From positions 1 to 17,870 of the forward strand of contig CAJGDB010000029.1 in NCBI GenBank assembly GCA_904502165.1: a stretch of 17,870 bases of DNA, written 5' to 3'. Every line of letters begins with the position of its first letter. Within the stretch, counting starts at the first letter, position 1. This document shows positions 1 to 8,432 of the stretch, piece after piece. The translations under genes and the position numbers were made by a program. Origin of the DNA: an uncultured Akkermansia sp. (GTDB taxonomy: Bacteria; Verrucomicrobiota; Verrucomicrobiia; Verrucomicrobiales; Akkermansiaceae). A model generated the notes under the pieces. It had not been told where the DNA came from, did no database searches, and saw only the letters and a list, made by a program, of their open reading frames with translations.

Positions 1-274
1 AGAGGTTCTCTTCCTGAAGATTGCATAAAGTCTGAGCCGTGGCGTAGGGCGGGCATTCGTTCCTGATGCAGAGGCTCAACTTCTGCCGGTTCGCCTGCCA
101 TTGAAGAATGTTGATGGCATCGTCAAAAGTAACACCGGATAAGTGCATTTTTGGTATAACGACATTCTGCAGGGCGGGGCTGTTGCCCTGCGGGTCTGCT
201 CCTGCGGCAGATTCCGGCAGCAGGACAAATCCCACAAACACAGCCCATAACATGACAGAGGAGAAAAGTTTCAT
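1..274 (-). CDS. Exported protein, N-terminal part (runs off window)
   Basis: About 91 codons are open from an ATG at 274 to the left edge with no stop, so only the N-terminus is visible. It begins MKLF followed by a hydrophobic stretch (about residues 4-19) and a small-residue region ending in SAAGA, which fits a Sec signal peptide cleaved near residue 26. After it comes VVIPKMHLSGVTFDDAINIL, a pattern like the short beta-alpha module at the start of secretin/STN-type domains (an IPK-x-x-x-x-x-x-T-x-x-DAI arrangement is common in verrucomicrobial and planctomycete secretin-like proteins). That family reading is inference from one short motif. The start is favoured because a good promoter lies just upstream and the signal peptide begins at once. 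No Shine-Dalgarno is visible. The protein is divergently oriented from homoserine dehydrogenase. Final function is unknown. Confidence 0.7.
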   Translation of the reverse strand, partial: MKLFSSVMLWAVFVGFVLLPESAAGADPQGNSPALQNVVIPKMHLSGVTFDDAINILQWQANRQKLSLCIRNECPPYATAQTLCNLQEENL

Positions 275-280
275 GCCAGC

Positions 281-308
281 ATTCTAGACTGTTTAGAAAC
301 AAAGTCAA
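281..308 (-). promoter_or_regulatory. Sigma-70-like promoter of the left-edge exported protein
   Basis: On the minus strand a -35 TTGACT (303-308) and a -10 TAGAAT (281-286) are separated by 16 bp. Only six bases separate the -10 box from the ATG at 274, so the expected transcription start falls on or next to the start codon and the mRNA would be leaderless. Confidence 0.6.
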
Positions 309-548
309 GACAATACCTTTGCGGCCGTTTTCTCTGCGTGGGAAACCTCATATCGGAAGGGTAGAAGGCACGAGGTGCTGGTGTAAATGATTGCGAAGAT
401 AACAGACCTGCAGGTTCTTATCTCTGAAAATATCATAAGCGGACTATGCGGAAAAATGCCTTCGGTTACGCGTTCAATGTGCAAAGTTATTCTACATGAT
501 ATGCAAAAGCCCTGGAACGCAAAAATCCGTTGCGGTCAGAAAATGGGC

Positions 549-577
549 TTGAGGTATGAGATGAAATCGTGTAAAAT
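549..577 (+). promoter_or_regulatory. Promoter of the hom-lysC-TPR-TPR-murJ operon
   Basis: TTGAGG (549-554) and TAAAAT (572-577) are separated by 17 bp. The ATG of homoserine dehydrogenase is at 589, so the expected mRNA has a 5' leader of only about four to six bases and no room for a ribosome binding site. No other comparably good promoter was found before the terminator at 8391, so this one may serve all five genes. Confidence 0.6.
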
Positions 578-588
578 CTTGCCTGCAA

Positions 589-1911
589 ATGACCGAAAAA
601 CCGCTTCAGCTGGGCCTGGCTGGCCTTGGAACTGTGGGTACAGGCGTATACGAGACCCTGTGCCGGAATCACGAATTGCTCGAGGCCCGCGCGCAGATGC
701 GCTACGCTGTGAAGAAAGTGGCGGTGCGCGATAAGACCCGCCAGCGTGAAGTGGAGATAGCCCCGGAGATGATTACGGATGACTGGCGGGAGCTGGTGAA
801 CGACCCGGAAATCAATATCATCATTGAGCTGATTGGTGGAACGACGGAGGCTTATGACCTGGTGACCAGTGCATTGAAGGCTGGCAAGCCTGTGGTGACA
901 GGCAACAAGGCCCTGCTGGCAGAACATGGCAGCGAGTTGTTCAAACTTTCTGCAGAGCAGGGGGTACCGCTGTATTTCGAGGCCTCCTGCGGAGGTGGTA
1001 TACCAATTATCCAGAGCCTGCAGAATTCGCTCATCTGCAACAATGTGGAGAGTCTTGCCGGTATTATCAACGGCACAAGCAACTACATTCTTTCATCGAT
1101 GGAGCGCAAGGGGGTCTCTTTCGAGACTGCGCTTGCCCGTGCACAGGCCAAGGGCTTTGCAGAGGCAGACCCCACGCTTGACATCAACGGTTGGGATGCC
1201 GCACACAAGGCGCTCATTCTGGCCATGCTGGCATACGGTACCCCCATTGCTCCTGAGAAGATTTCTGTGTATGGCATCGAGCGGGTCACGGCTGCAGATT
1301 TCCGCTTTGCCCATCAGATGGGCTATACCATCAAGCTTCTGGTGGTCATCAAGCAGCACGTAGAAACAGAGGCTCTCGAGCTGCGCGTGCAGCCGAGCTT
1401 TGTTCCGCAGGAGCATCTGCTGGCCAATGTGAACGGCGTGTTCAATGCCATTGCAGTGAAGGGGGATATTGTAGGAGAGACCATTTTCTACGGACGCGGT
1501 GCCGGTAAGAACCCGACGGCCAGTGCCGTAATTGGTGATATTGTGATGGCCATGCGCGACCTGCACCACCCGGAGTTCCACACCGGGTTCCACCCGTATA
1601 CCAAGACGCTTGATATTATGCCCCAGGAAGATACGGTGACTCCGTATTACGTTCGTTTCCTGGTGCCGAGCCGCCGCTCGGGCGTGATTGCCACCATTGC
1701 CCGCGTGCTGGCCAAGTACGATATCAGCATTTCCTCCACCTATTCCACCCCTCACGAAGAAGAGGAGGCTGAGAATGTGGAGAATGACCTGGTGTTCACG
1801 CTGCATGCCTGTAAGTGGGGGCACCTCAAGACGGCCCTCAGGGAAATTGCAGATGAAGGATGCATTGCTCCGCACCCGGCCGTGTTCCGTATTGAAACCT
1901 TTAACTCATAA
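589..1911 (+). CDS. hom: Homoserine dehydrogenase
   Basis: Catalyses NAD(P)H-dependent reduction of aspartate semialdehyde to homoserine, the branch point toward threonine and methionine; cytosolic. The 440-residue length is normal for the monofunctional ACT-containing form. The N-terminal Rossmann fold shows GLGTVG (G12, G14, G17). TGNKALLA contains K107, and GWDAAHKALI contains K207, matching the two conserved active-site lysines. The signature GIINGTSNYIL is present around residues 158-168. A C-terminal ACT domain (about 353-437, beginning YYVRFLVPSRRSGV) suggests feedback control by an amino acid, usually threonine. It is the first gene of a five-gene run, 12 bp ahead of aspartate kinase. 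The ATG at 589 is favoured because the Rossmann motif follows directly. There is no Shine-Dalgarno sequence. Confidence 0.96.
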   Translation: MTEKPLQLGLAGLGTVGTGVYETLCRNHELLEARAQMRYAVKKVAVRDKTRQREVEIAPEMITDDWRELVNDPEINIIIELIGGTTEAYDLVTSALKAGKPVVTGNKALLAEHGSELFKLSAEQGVPLYFEASCGGGIPIIQSLQNSLICNNVESLAGIINGTSNYILSSMERKGVSFETALARAQAKGFAEADPTLDINGWDAAHKALILAMLAYGTPIAPEKISVYGIERVTAADFRFAHQMGYTIKLLVVIKQHVETEALELRVQPSFVPQEHLLANVNGVFNAIAVKGDIVGETIFYGRGAGKNPTASAVIGDIVMAMRDLHHPEFHTGFHPYTKTLDIMPQEDTVTPYYVRFLVPSRRSGVIATIARVLAKYDISISSTYSTPHEEEEAENVENDLVFTLHACKWGHLKTALREIADEGCIAPHPAVFRIETFNS

Positions 1912-1923
1912 AACAGACCAACT

Positions 1924-3150
1924 ATGGCACTCATCGTACAGAAATATGGCGGCTCCTCCGTGGGCACCATCGACCGCATCCGCAATGTAGCCCGTCGTCT
2001 TATTGAAGTGAAGAAAGAGGGCAATAAAATCATGGCCGTCATTTCTGCCATGAGCGGGGTGACTGACAAGCTGATTGGACTGGCCCATGAGGTGATGGAC
2101 AACCCGCCGGAGCGTGAGCTTGATATGCTGCTGGCCACCGGTGAGCAGCAGTCCATTGCTCTGCTCTGCATGGCTATCACTGACATGGGGTATAAGGCTA
2201 TGAGTTTCACCGGCCAGCAGGCAGGTGTGTGCACATACGGGTCGCACACGCGCGGTCGCATTCATTCTATAGATCCTGCCCGCGTCATCAAGGCGCTGGA
2301 GGATGACTACATCGTGGTATGCGCCGGATTCCAGGGTGTGGCTCTGGATGGCACGATTCATACGCTCGGCCGTGGCGGTTCTGATTTGTCTGCCATAGCC
2401 ATGGCCGCGGCAGTGAACGCCGACCTCTGCCAGATTTTCACCGATGTGGATGGTGTGTACACCTGCGACCCGCGTGTGGTGAAAGATGCTCGTAAGATTT
2501 CCGTACTCTCCTATGAAGAAATGCTGGAAATGGCTTCCAGCGGTTCCAAGGTCATGCAGGCACGCTCGGTTGAATTTGCCAAGAAATTTGGCGTCGTGTT
2601 TGAAGTCCGCAATTCCATGAACAATAATCCCGGTACTATCGTGCAAGAAGAAACTTCCGCAATGGAGTCCCTCGCCGTGCGTGGTGTCTCCATCGAACGC
2701 AACCAGGCCCGTGTCACTGTCTCGGGCATTACCGCTCCCGTGGCTTACACGGCTATCATTCTCTCCGCTCTTTCCGATGCAGAGATCAACGTCGACATGA
2801 TTGTTGCCAATACGGCACATGATGGCCAGGCGCGTCAGTCTTTCACCATGAACATGAACGACCTGGGTGCTGCCCAGGCTGCCCTCAAGAAACTCCTGCC
2901 CCAGCTGGGAGAGAATGCCCGCCTTGAGACCGAGGCCGGCCTTGCCAAGCTTTCCGTGGTGGGCGTGGGTATGCGTTCTCACACGGGTGTGGCAGCCACC
3001 ATGTTCCAGGCTCTGGCAGATGCCGGTATTGCCACCGGTATGATTGCCACCTCTGAAATCCGCATTTCCACCACGGTGGAAGCCGGCGATATTGAGCAGG
3101 CTGCCCGCGTGGTGCACAGCGCTTTCCATCTGGACCAGGCCAATGCCTGA
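1924..3150 (+). CDS. lysC: Aspartate kinase (aspartokinase)
   Basis: Phosphorylates aspartate to aspartyl-4-phosphate, the first step of the lysine/diaminopimelate, threonine and methionine pathways; cytosolic. The 408 residues match the usual monofunctional ACT-regulated enzyme. The kinase domain opens with KYGGSSV (residues 7-13), followed by GRGGSDLSA, TDVDGVYTCDPRVV and the YEEMLEMAS region, all family hallmarks. Two ACT domains occupy the C-terminal third (from about 265), as expected for an enzyme inhibited by lysine and/or threonine. It lies 12 bp after hom, so the two enzymes are separate polypeptides rather than the fused ThrA form. The following TPR gene overlaps its last codons by 8 bp, implying translational coupling. 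No Shine-Dalgarno precedes the ATG. Confidence 0.97.
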   Translation: MALIVQKYGGSSVGTIDRIRNVARRLIEVKKEGNKIMAVISAMSGVTDKLIGLAHEVMDNPPERELDMLLATGEQQSIALLCMAITDMGYKAMSFTGQQAGVCTYGSHTRGRIHSIDPARVIKALEDDYIVVCAGFQGVALDGTIHTLGRGGSDLSAIAMAAAVNADLCQIFTDVDGVYTCDPRVVKDARKISVLSYEEMLEMASSGSKVMQARSVEFAKKFGVVFEVRNSMNNNPGTIVQEETSAMESLAVRGVSIERNQARVTVSGITAPVAYTAIILSALSDAEINVDMIVANTAHDGQARQSFTMNMNDLGAAQAALKKLLPQLGENARLETEAGLAKLSVVGVGMRSHTGVAATMFQALADAGIATGMIATSEIRISTTVEAGDIEQAARVVHSAFHLDQANA

Positions 3151-4810
3151 TATCGAAGAATCCGAGATGGAGGAAGAGAAACCCAATCTCTCCCCTGAGC
3201 CCGATGATGCCCAGGAGCTCGAGTTCCGTCCCTGGGTGTTGTGGTCCGGCGTCGGCCTTGCCGCCGCCGTATCGCTCGGGTTGCTCGTATACACCTACAC
3301 CGGTAGTTTTCAGCGTGGCTACCAGCAAGGGTATGAGGAAGGGAGCGTGCAGGGCTTCAACAGCGCCATAGAGAGCAACCTGGTGAAAGAGCAGCTGAAT
3401 GCTGCAGCAGAGCAGAATGTGCTGGGCGTGATGCGCCTGCATTCCACCAGCGATGCCACGCTGCGCCAGGCTGCGGCAGATACGGACAAGGCCTTCGGGT
3501 GGATTCGCAATACCGAAGTGCGCCTTGAATCAGAATGGCAGCTGGCAGACGCCCTGTTGCAGCGAAACCTTGGGAACGATGCCCTCAAGGTGCTGGATTC
3601 CCTTGCCGGGCGTGTACCGCATCATGCTGAGTGGGCATATCGTTTTCTGCGCTCTGCAGATTTGCTGACCGCCCAGAAAAAGCAGTCGGGCGCCGCGAAA
3701 TATTACAGTCTTGCAGCCGGATTCTTTGCTGAGAACACGATGCCGGAGATGCGTCTTCTGGCACTAGGGCACATGGTGGCTCTGGAGCTGGGTGCTTCCC
3801 TGCAATCGGCAGATGCGCTGGCAGTCTGGAAATCCCGCCTTGCAGAGCTGGAGTCCATGGGGGATGAAACGAAGCCTCTCCGCTCGCTGTTGCAGGTACA
3901 CATGGCAGAGCAGTACCGCTGCACAGAGAACAGGGCTGAGGCTGAAAAACTTTATCGCGCCGCGCTGGAGGGGATTGACCCCGCGAAGGAGACCCGCCCG
4001 GAGTATGCCGCCGCCTATGGCTCTGCTCTGCTTGAGCTGGGGGATGCGGCTGCTGCAGAACCCTTGCTCCGCCAGGCAGCAGAGAATTTGAGTAACCAGC
4101 CGGTGCATGTAGCGGCGCGTCTGCTGGCTATGCGCCAGCTGGCAGCCATGGAGCAGAACCGAGGGCAGAAAGCCCTGGCCCTGGGCCTGCTGCAACGGGT
4201 GCAGGGGGTGGCTGAGGGCCGGGTGCAGCCCGAGAATTCCTTCTGGCCCTGCCTGTTTGACCAGCGCGGCTGGCTGCAGTATCTTACGCTGAATTATCAG
4301 GCGGCTCTGCAGGATTTTCAGGCCGCGCTGAGCAATACTCAGGATCCCCTGCTGATGGTACAGCCACTGGAAGGGGCAGGCCGCTGCCATCTTGAACTCG
4401 CCCGGCCTGAGCAGGCCTTCCCCTTGCTGCAGAAATGCCTGGAACTGAGGCAGACCCACATGCCTTCCGATAAATCGGCCATTGGTCGCCTGAACCTGCT
4501 GCTGGGCCAGATATATGACCAGCAGGACAAGGGAAGCGAAGCCGAAGCGGCTTATGGTGCCGCTGTGGAGAACCTGACGGCCGATACGCCGGATGAACAG
4601 GATAACCGCCGCCTGGCCATGCTGGGCAGAGCCTATGCCCTGGGAGAACTGCGGCGCTGGCAGGAGGCTTATTCCGCGTGGGAGCAGCTTATTCCCCTGC
4701 TGGATGAGCATCCTGACCGCCGGGAGGAAGCCCGCAACCAGATGCGCCGCATCAAACCCTATCTTTCCGCAGAGACACCCGATGATGCATCGGGGGAGAA
4801 TCCCCAATAA
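3143..4810 (+). CDS. Membrane-anchored TPR-repeat protein (first of a pair)
   Basis: A 555-residue protein starting at an ATG that overlaps the end of lysC by 8 bp; an ATG at 3167 is a possible alternative. An acidic N-terminal tail (about 1-28) is followed by one hydrophobic segment (about 31-52), then a Gly/Tyr-rich linker (RGYQQGYEEGSVQG) and a long helical region. Many alternating helices with the W/L/Y/A pattern of tetratricopeptide repeats continue to about residue 530, for example ALQDFQAAL and EAAYGAAVENL. Such repeats bind protein partners. A single N-terminal anchor with the bulk of the protein on one side suggests a periplasmic or cytoplasmic scaffold; with an acidic N-terminus the topology is uncertain. 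GWIRN (119-123) opens a module also found in the next gene. No enzyme motif was seen. The exact role is unknown; its position between lysC and murJ hints at an envelope job. Confidence 0.85.
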   Translation: MPDIEESEMEEEKPNLSPEPDDAQELEFRPWVLWSGVGLAAAVSLGLLVYTYTGSFQRGYQQGYEEGSVQGFNSAIESNLVKEQLNAAAEQNVLGVMRLHSTSDATLRQAAADTDKAFGWIRNTEVRLESEWQLADALLQRNLGNDALKVLDSLAGRVPHHAEWAYRFLRSADLLTAQKKQSGAAKYYSLAAGFFAENTMPEMRLLALGHMVALELGASLQSADALAVWKSRLAELESMGDETKPLRSLLQVHMAEQYRCTENRAEAEKLYRAALEGIDPAKETRPEYAAAYGSALLELGDAAAAEPLLRQAAENLSNQPVHVAARLLAMRQLAAMEQNRGQKALALGLLQRVQGVAEGRVQPENSFWPCLFDQRGWLQYLTLNYQAALQDFQAALSNTQDPLLMVQPLEGAGRCHLELARPEQAFPLLQKCLELRQTHMPSDKSAIGRLNLLLGQIYDQQDKGSEAEAAYGAAVENLTADTPDEQDNRRLAMLGRAYALGELRRWQEAYSAWEQLIPLLDEHPDRREEARNQMRRIKPYLSAETPDDASGENPQ

Positions 4811-4844
4811 ACCTTGAACATCAGATTATAGATAAATCAGCTGT

Positions 4845-6482
4845 ATGAACCGCCGTTATCGTCCGCCCCGCAAGAAGAGCAACCACACAGTACCGCTGGC
4901 TGCAGCCGGCCTTACCCTGGGGGCCCTGATGCTCTGGGGGCTTTTTGCCAAGGGGCATGATATCATCACCTTCTTCAAGGGGCAGACAGTTGTTGTGCCC
5001 AGCAACGATGAAGCCAATGCTAACCTTGAACGCCTGCTGGGAGACCTGGCCGGTGATAAATCCCGCCTGCTCGAGCTGGCAGAGAACTCCCGCTCGCGGC
5101 TGGGTTGGATCAGGAATGCGGATACCCAGCGGCAGTTTCGCTGGATTCTTCTCTCCCGCCTGGTGGATAAAGACCAATGGCAGGAAGCGGTTCGCATTCT
5201 GCCCGAGGTGGAATCCCTGGCCCCTGTGGAGGGTCTTGACCGCATGGCTCGTGCTGCGGTGGAGCATGGTGACTACGAGCTGCAGCTGCGTCTGGACCGC
5301 GAACTGCAGGACCGCCTCATGAATGCGCCGGAGCATACGGCGCTGCTGCTCCGTTCCATCCGCCGCACGGCAGAAACCTGCATCCGCATGCAGAATAATG
5401 ATGAAGCAGTGAAGGCCATTGCCCGCCTGGATTCCCCCGGTGTGCTGGCGCGCCTGATTCAGCCGGAACTGGCTGCCGATGCCGCTGACCTGCAGATGCT
5501 GCGAGCCAGTGTGTGTGCAGTGAAGGAACCGGTGCTGCAGATGACCCGCAACATTCTTGAGCAGGCAAAGTGGCCTCTGTGCCCGGCAACCTCCAAGCTC
5601 ATGCTCGAGGAGGTGACCACCGCCTTGCGTGATAATCCCAACATGGCCCAGCATAGCCTCAAGGAAATTGAGGAGAAGCTGCTGCGCTGCCGTGATGCCA
5701 TGCTGGAATACCCGGACAAGGAACATAACCTGCCCACCTGCTATCTGCTGCTGGGCGAGCTGCGTTACCGACTGGGGAACCACGAGGGCTGCTCGCAGGC
5801 ACTTTCTCTGGCGGCAGCCTTTGCGGAGGGCTATGGTGAAATGAATCCGGAGCTGCAGATCCGCATTGCCCGTATCCGCTCCCGAGCCAATGAAGCCCGT
5901 GGTAATGTGCAGGATGCTGTGCGCGACTACCGCTATCTGCTTGATCACGAAACGAACCCTGCAGAAATCATGCGTGTGCTCACCTACCTGGCGACACACA
6001 CGGATGGCGAGGAGAAAATCAAGCTCCTTTCCCGCAGCTGGGAGATGCTGCTGCAGAATCCTGCGCTGGTGAAGAAGGATTCCGATTTCCGTTCCCGCAT
6101 TGCCCACGAGCTGGCAGAATATTACACGCTCAGGCAGGAGTACAACAATGCCCTCAAGTGGGTGCAGGAATGCACCCGCATGGTAGAGGAGGTCAACCCC
6201 GACCTCACCACTGGCAAGACCCTGCGTGCCCGCCTCAACCTGGCCATGGCGCAGCGCAAGGCCAAGCAGGATATTGTTTGCTTCCGCACACTTCGCAGTA
6301 TTCAGAGCAGCATTGACCAGATGAGTGATGAGGATAAGGCCCGCCTTGACCAGGCTGAGCAGGGCCTGTATCGCACCACCATGCGTGAGCTTTCCCGCAC
6401 CTGTCTGCTGCTGGGTGATACGACGACGGCCAAGGCCTTTGCCCGTAAGATTGGCGAGGGATTGCCCGAGAAGGTTCGCTGA
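4845..6482 (+). CDS. Membrane-anchored TPR-like protein (second of a pair)
   Basis: A 545-residue protein beginning 34 bp after the previous gene. The N-terminus is basic (MNRRYRPPRKKSNH), followed by one hydrophobic segment (about residues 16-35). By the positive-inside rule this predicts a cytoplasmic N-terminus and a periplasmic helical body. The rest is alpha-helical with TPR-like spacing, such as LLLGELRYRLGNHEGCSQAL and LAEYYTLRQEYNNALKWVQE. GWIRN at residues 87-91, followed by about 40 residues with a matching helix pattern (ending in EAVRILPEV), resembles residues 119 onward of the upstream protein, so the two probably share ancestry or at least one module. There are no catalytic motifs. 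The murJ gene starts 36 bp downstream. The function is not recognised; a scaffold role in the envelope is inference. Confidence 0.85.
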   Translation: MNRRYRPPRKKSNHTVPLAAAGLTLGALMLWGLFAKGHDIITFFKGQTVVVPSNDEANANLERLLGDLAGDKSRLLELAENSRSRLGWIRNADTQRQFRWILLSRLVDKDQWQEAVRILPEVESLAPVEGLDRMARAAVEHGDYELQLRLDRELQDRLMNAPEHTALLLRSIRRTAETCIRMQNNDEAVKAIARLDSPGVLARLIQPELAADAADLQMLRASVCAVKEPVLQMTRNILEQAKWPLCPATSKLMLEEVTTALRDNPNMAQHSLKEIEEKLLRCRDAMLEYPDKEHNLPTCYLLLGELRYRLGNHEGCSQALSLAAAFAEGYGEMNPELQIRIARIRSRANEARGNVQDAVRDYRYLLDHETNPAEIMRVLTYLATHTDGEEKIKLLSRSWEMLLQNPALVKKDSDFRSRIAHELAEYYTLRQEYNNALKWVQECTRMVEEVNPDLTTGKTLRARLNLAMAQRKAKQDIVCFRTLRSIQSSIDQMSDEDKARLDQAEQGLYRTTMRELSRTCLLLGDTTTAKAFARKIGEGLPEKVR

Positions 6483-6518
6483 TTCCCCGGCTGAGAACAA
6501 CCCACCAGATAGCTAGTC

Positions 6519-8369
6519 ATGGCTTCCATGCATAAGAAGAGCCTCATAGCAACGGCCGCCATATTCTGCTGCCGTTTCACCGGTCTGTTGCGAGAGGTGG
6601 TCTATACCTCCCTCTTTGGTGCAACTGGTGCGCTTGATGCCTTCCTGACTGCATTCCGCGTGCCGAACATGCTGCGCGATATGTTTGCGGAGGGGGCGCT
6701 TTCCCAGAGCTTCACCAGCGTGATGAGCAAGGTGGAGAAGCAGGAGGGAAGCGAGGCCGCCTGGGGCTTGCTGCACCGGGTGAGTACTCAGCTGGTATCG
6801 TTCATGGTCTGCATTGTGGCGGTGGGGATTCTGCTGGCCGGAACATTCATGCAACAGCTTTATCCGGAACGTGCCCGCATTGTGCTGCACACACCCTGGG
6901 GAGCACCCACCATGCTTTGCACAGATGCCGCTTTCCGGGGGATTGAGACGGATGCCGATGGTCTCAAGGTGGCCGTCTTTGAGGCACAGGACAAACTGCG
7001 TGGGCTTACGCCGGATTCCTGCCTGCGTGTTTCCACTCTGGAGAAGCTGGAGCATGGTCAGAAGATTGCGCTGACCTGTGCTACTGAGGGTGTTCCTGCC
7101 GGCATCACCCGCGTGGAGCCGCGCAGCTTCATGGGACTTGCCACAGATTTGTGCCGCATCATATGGCCGTTTATTCTCTTTGCGTCCGTTTCTGCGCTCT
7201 GCATGGGCGCTCTCAATGTGTTCGGTGTGTTCGGACTACCGAATCTGGCCAGTGCGGCTTTCAACCTTACCACGGTGGCCGTGGGTGTGGGGCTGGGGTG
7301 GCTGATTGACCCCGGCTTCGGGCCGCAGGCTCTGTATGGTTTCGCCATAGCGGTGGTATGCGGTGGTGCCATGCAGGTGGTGGTGCAGTTGCCGCGCCTG
7401 CGGCAGAAAGGCTACCGCCTGCGTCTGGATATCGGTCTGCGCTGGACGGGCCGATGGGTGGCATTTACTGACCCTGCAGCCCGCCGGGTCTGGCTGCTTA
7501 TGCTGCCCGGCGTGATTGCCGCCGGTATCACCCAGACTAATATTTTCATCAATACCTCCTTCGCGTTGTATTTGCAGCCGGGTTCTGTCACGGCTCTTTC
7601 CAGCGCGTTCCACCTGTGGCAGCTGCCGGTGGCTCTCTTCGGCGTGGCTGTGGGCATGGTGGTTCTGCCCAGCGTTTCCCGCATGGCACTTACCAGCGGG
7701 GGCGACGCTGGTCGCGTCATTGCCAGTCACCTGGCAAAAGCGTTGCGCTTTGTTGCCTTGTTTGCCGTGCCTTCTGCCATTTTCCTCAGCCTCTGGGGTA
7801 CGGAAATAGTCAGTGTATTCTACCAGCGCGGGCGCTTTGATGTCGCTGCTTCTGCCTTTACCGGAAACGTGCTGGCCGCCTATTCCTTCGGTCTGCTTGC
7901 TTATGCAGGAATGAAGGTGCTGCAGCCGGTTTTCCTGGCGCTGGAGAAACCCTGGGCTCCTGCCGGGTTGGCTCTTGTGGCGTTTTGTATCTCCGTCGGC
8001 TGCAACTATACTTTTGTGCATATTCTGGAGCTGCCGGCCATGTATCTGGCGCTGACTACCTCTATTGTCACCACGCTCAATTTCCTCTTCTATTTCCTTT
8101 ATTTACGCCACCTTCTGGGCAGCATGGCATGCCGTGAGCTTCTGCCGGGGCTGCTGCGTATTGCAGCTGCCGGCTGTGTGCTGGCATTGGGATGCTGGCT
8201 TGTGGCGGAGTTCTGCTTCGGCTCTTTTACAGAGTGGAGCTTCCTGAGCCGTTTCGGGGCCCTGGCCCTGGGCGGGGTACTGGGGGCAGGGGTGTATGGT
8301 GTTTCCTGCGTCCTGTTCCGTGTGCCCGAGCTCCAGGCGCTTACCGGACGGCTCCTGCGCCACCGTTGA
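6519..8369 (+). CDS. murJ: MurJ-type lipid II flippase with an extra periplasmic loop
   Basis: Polytopic inner-membrane protein of the MOP superfamily that flips lipid II, the peptidoglycan precursor, to the periplasm. The N-terminal signature is clear: RFTGLLREVV, then AFRVPNMLRDMFAEGALSQSF (the conserved PN-x-x-R-x-x-x-x-EGA). Later membrane segments show LWQLPVALFGVAVG and FYQRGRFD, also family features. The protein has 616 residues, whereas typical MurJ has about 510-530. Much of the excess is a roughly 74-residue hydrophilic insert (about 128-201) between the third and fourth membrane helices, a periplasmic loop in MurJ. It replaces the short region around the usual APGF motif, contains three cysteines and looks strand-rich. 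An ATG at 6528 is an alternative start. It is the last gene of the operon; a terminator follows 21 bp later. Confidence 0.93.
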   Translation: MASMHKKSLIATAAIFCCRFTGLLREVVYTSLFGATGALDAFLTAFRVPNMLRDMFAEGALSQSFTSVMSKVEKQEGSEAAWGLLHRVSTQLVSFMVCIVAVGILLAGTFMQQLYPERARIVLHTPWGAPTMLCTDAAFRGIETDADGLKVAVFEAQDKLRGLTPDSCLRVSTLEKLEHGQKIALTCATEGVPAGITRVEPRSFMGLATDLCRIIWPFILFASVSALCMGALNVFGVFGLPNLASAAFNLTTVAVGVGLGWLIDPGFGPQALYGFAIAVVCGGAMQVVVQLPRLRQKGYRLRLDIGLRWTGRWVAFTDPAARRVWLLMLPGVIAAGITQTNIFINTSFALYLQPGSVTALSSAFHLWQLPVALFGVAVGMVVLPSVSRMALTSGGDAGRVIASHLAKALRFVALFAVPSAIFLSLWGTEIVSVFYQRGRFDVAASAFTGNVLAAYSFGLLAYAGMKVLQPVFLALEKPWAPAGLALVAFCISVGCNYTFVHILELPAMYLALTTSIVTTLNFLFYFLYLRHLLGSMACRELLPGLLRIAAAGCVLALGCWLVAEFCFGSFTEWSFLSRFGALALGGVLGAGVYGVSCVLFRVPELQALTGRLLRHR

Positions 8370-8390
8370 ACAGATAATTGATTCGTATTT

Positions 8391-8432
8391 GCAGCAGCGT
8401 GCATAAAACTGGTACGCTGCTGCGCTTTATTA
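8391..8432 (+). terminator. Rho-independent terminator after murJ
   Basis: GCAGCAGCGT (8391-8400) pairs with ACGCTGCTGC (8414-8423); two further pairs including one G-T extend the stem, leaving a 9-base loop. A T-rich stretch follows (GCTTTATTATT). It closes the five-gene operon. The distal arm also borders the box shared by the two His-rich genes. Confidence 0.8.

Larger units (their letters stand above)
275..588. other. Divergent intergenic region, 314 bp
   Basis: This stretch separates the left-edge exported protein (minus) from homoserine dehydrogenase (plus). It holds the two divergent promoters described separately, at its two ends. A weak 5-bp inverted repeat, CGCAA (518-522) and TTGCG (530-534), lies 14 bp upstream of the -35 box of the plus-strand promoter. 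No threonine attenuator-type leader peptide (no run of Thr/Ile codons), riboswitch-like structure or convincing small gene was seen in the remainder. Confidence 0.5.

Noticed and set aside
387..734. Plus-strand frame of 115 codons running into homoserine dehydrogenase
   Set aside because: It overlaps the start of hom in another frame and has no homology-like features; the promoter at 549 lies inside it.
1093..1875. Minus-strand frame of 260 codons inside homoserine dehydrogenase
   Set aside because: Shadow of a well-conserved enzyme; no domain or start signal.
1906..3294. Long open frame of 462 codons on the minus strand opposite lysC
   Set aside because: The plus strand encodes an unmistakable aspartate kinase. 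The antisense translation is low-complexity (His/Gly-rich) with no recognisable domain, as expected from codon bias that avoids reverse-strand stops.
4821..6500. Open frame of 559 codons on the minus strand opposite the second TPR gene
   Set aside because: It mirrors the plus-strand gene almost exactly, has no family features, and the plus strand fits the operon and a membrane-anchor pattern. The long frame is a by-product of codon use.
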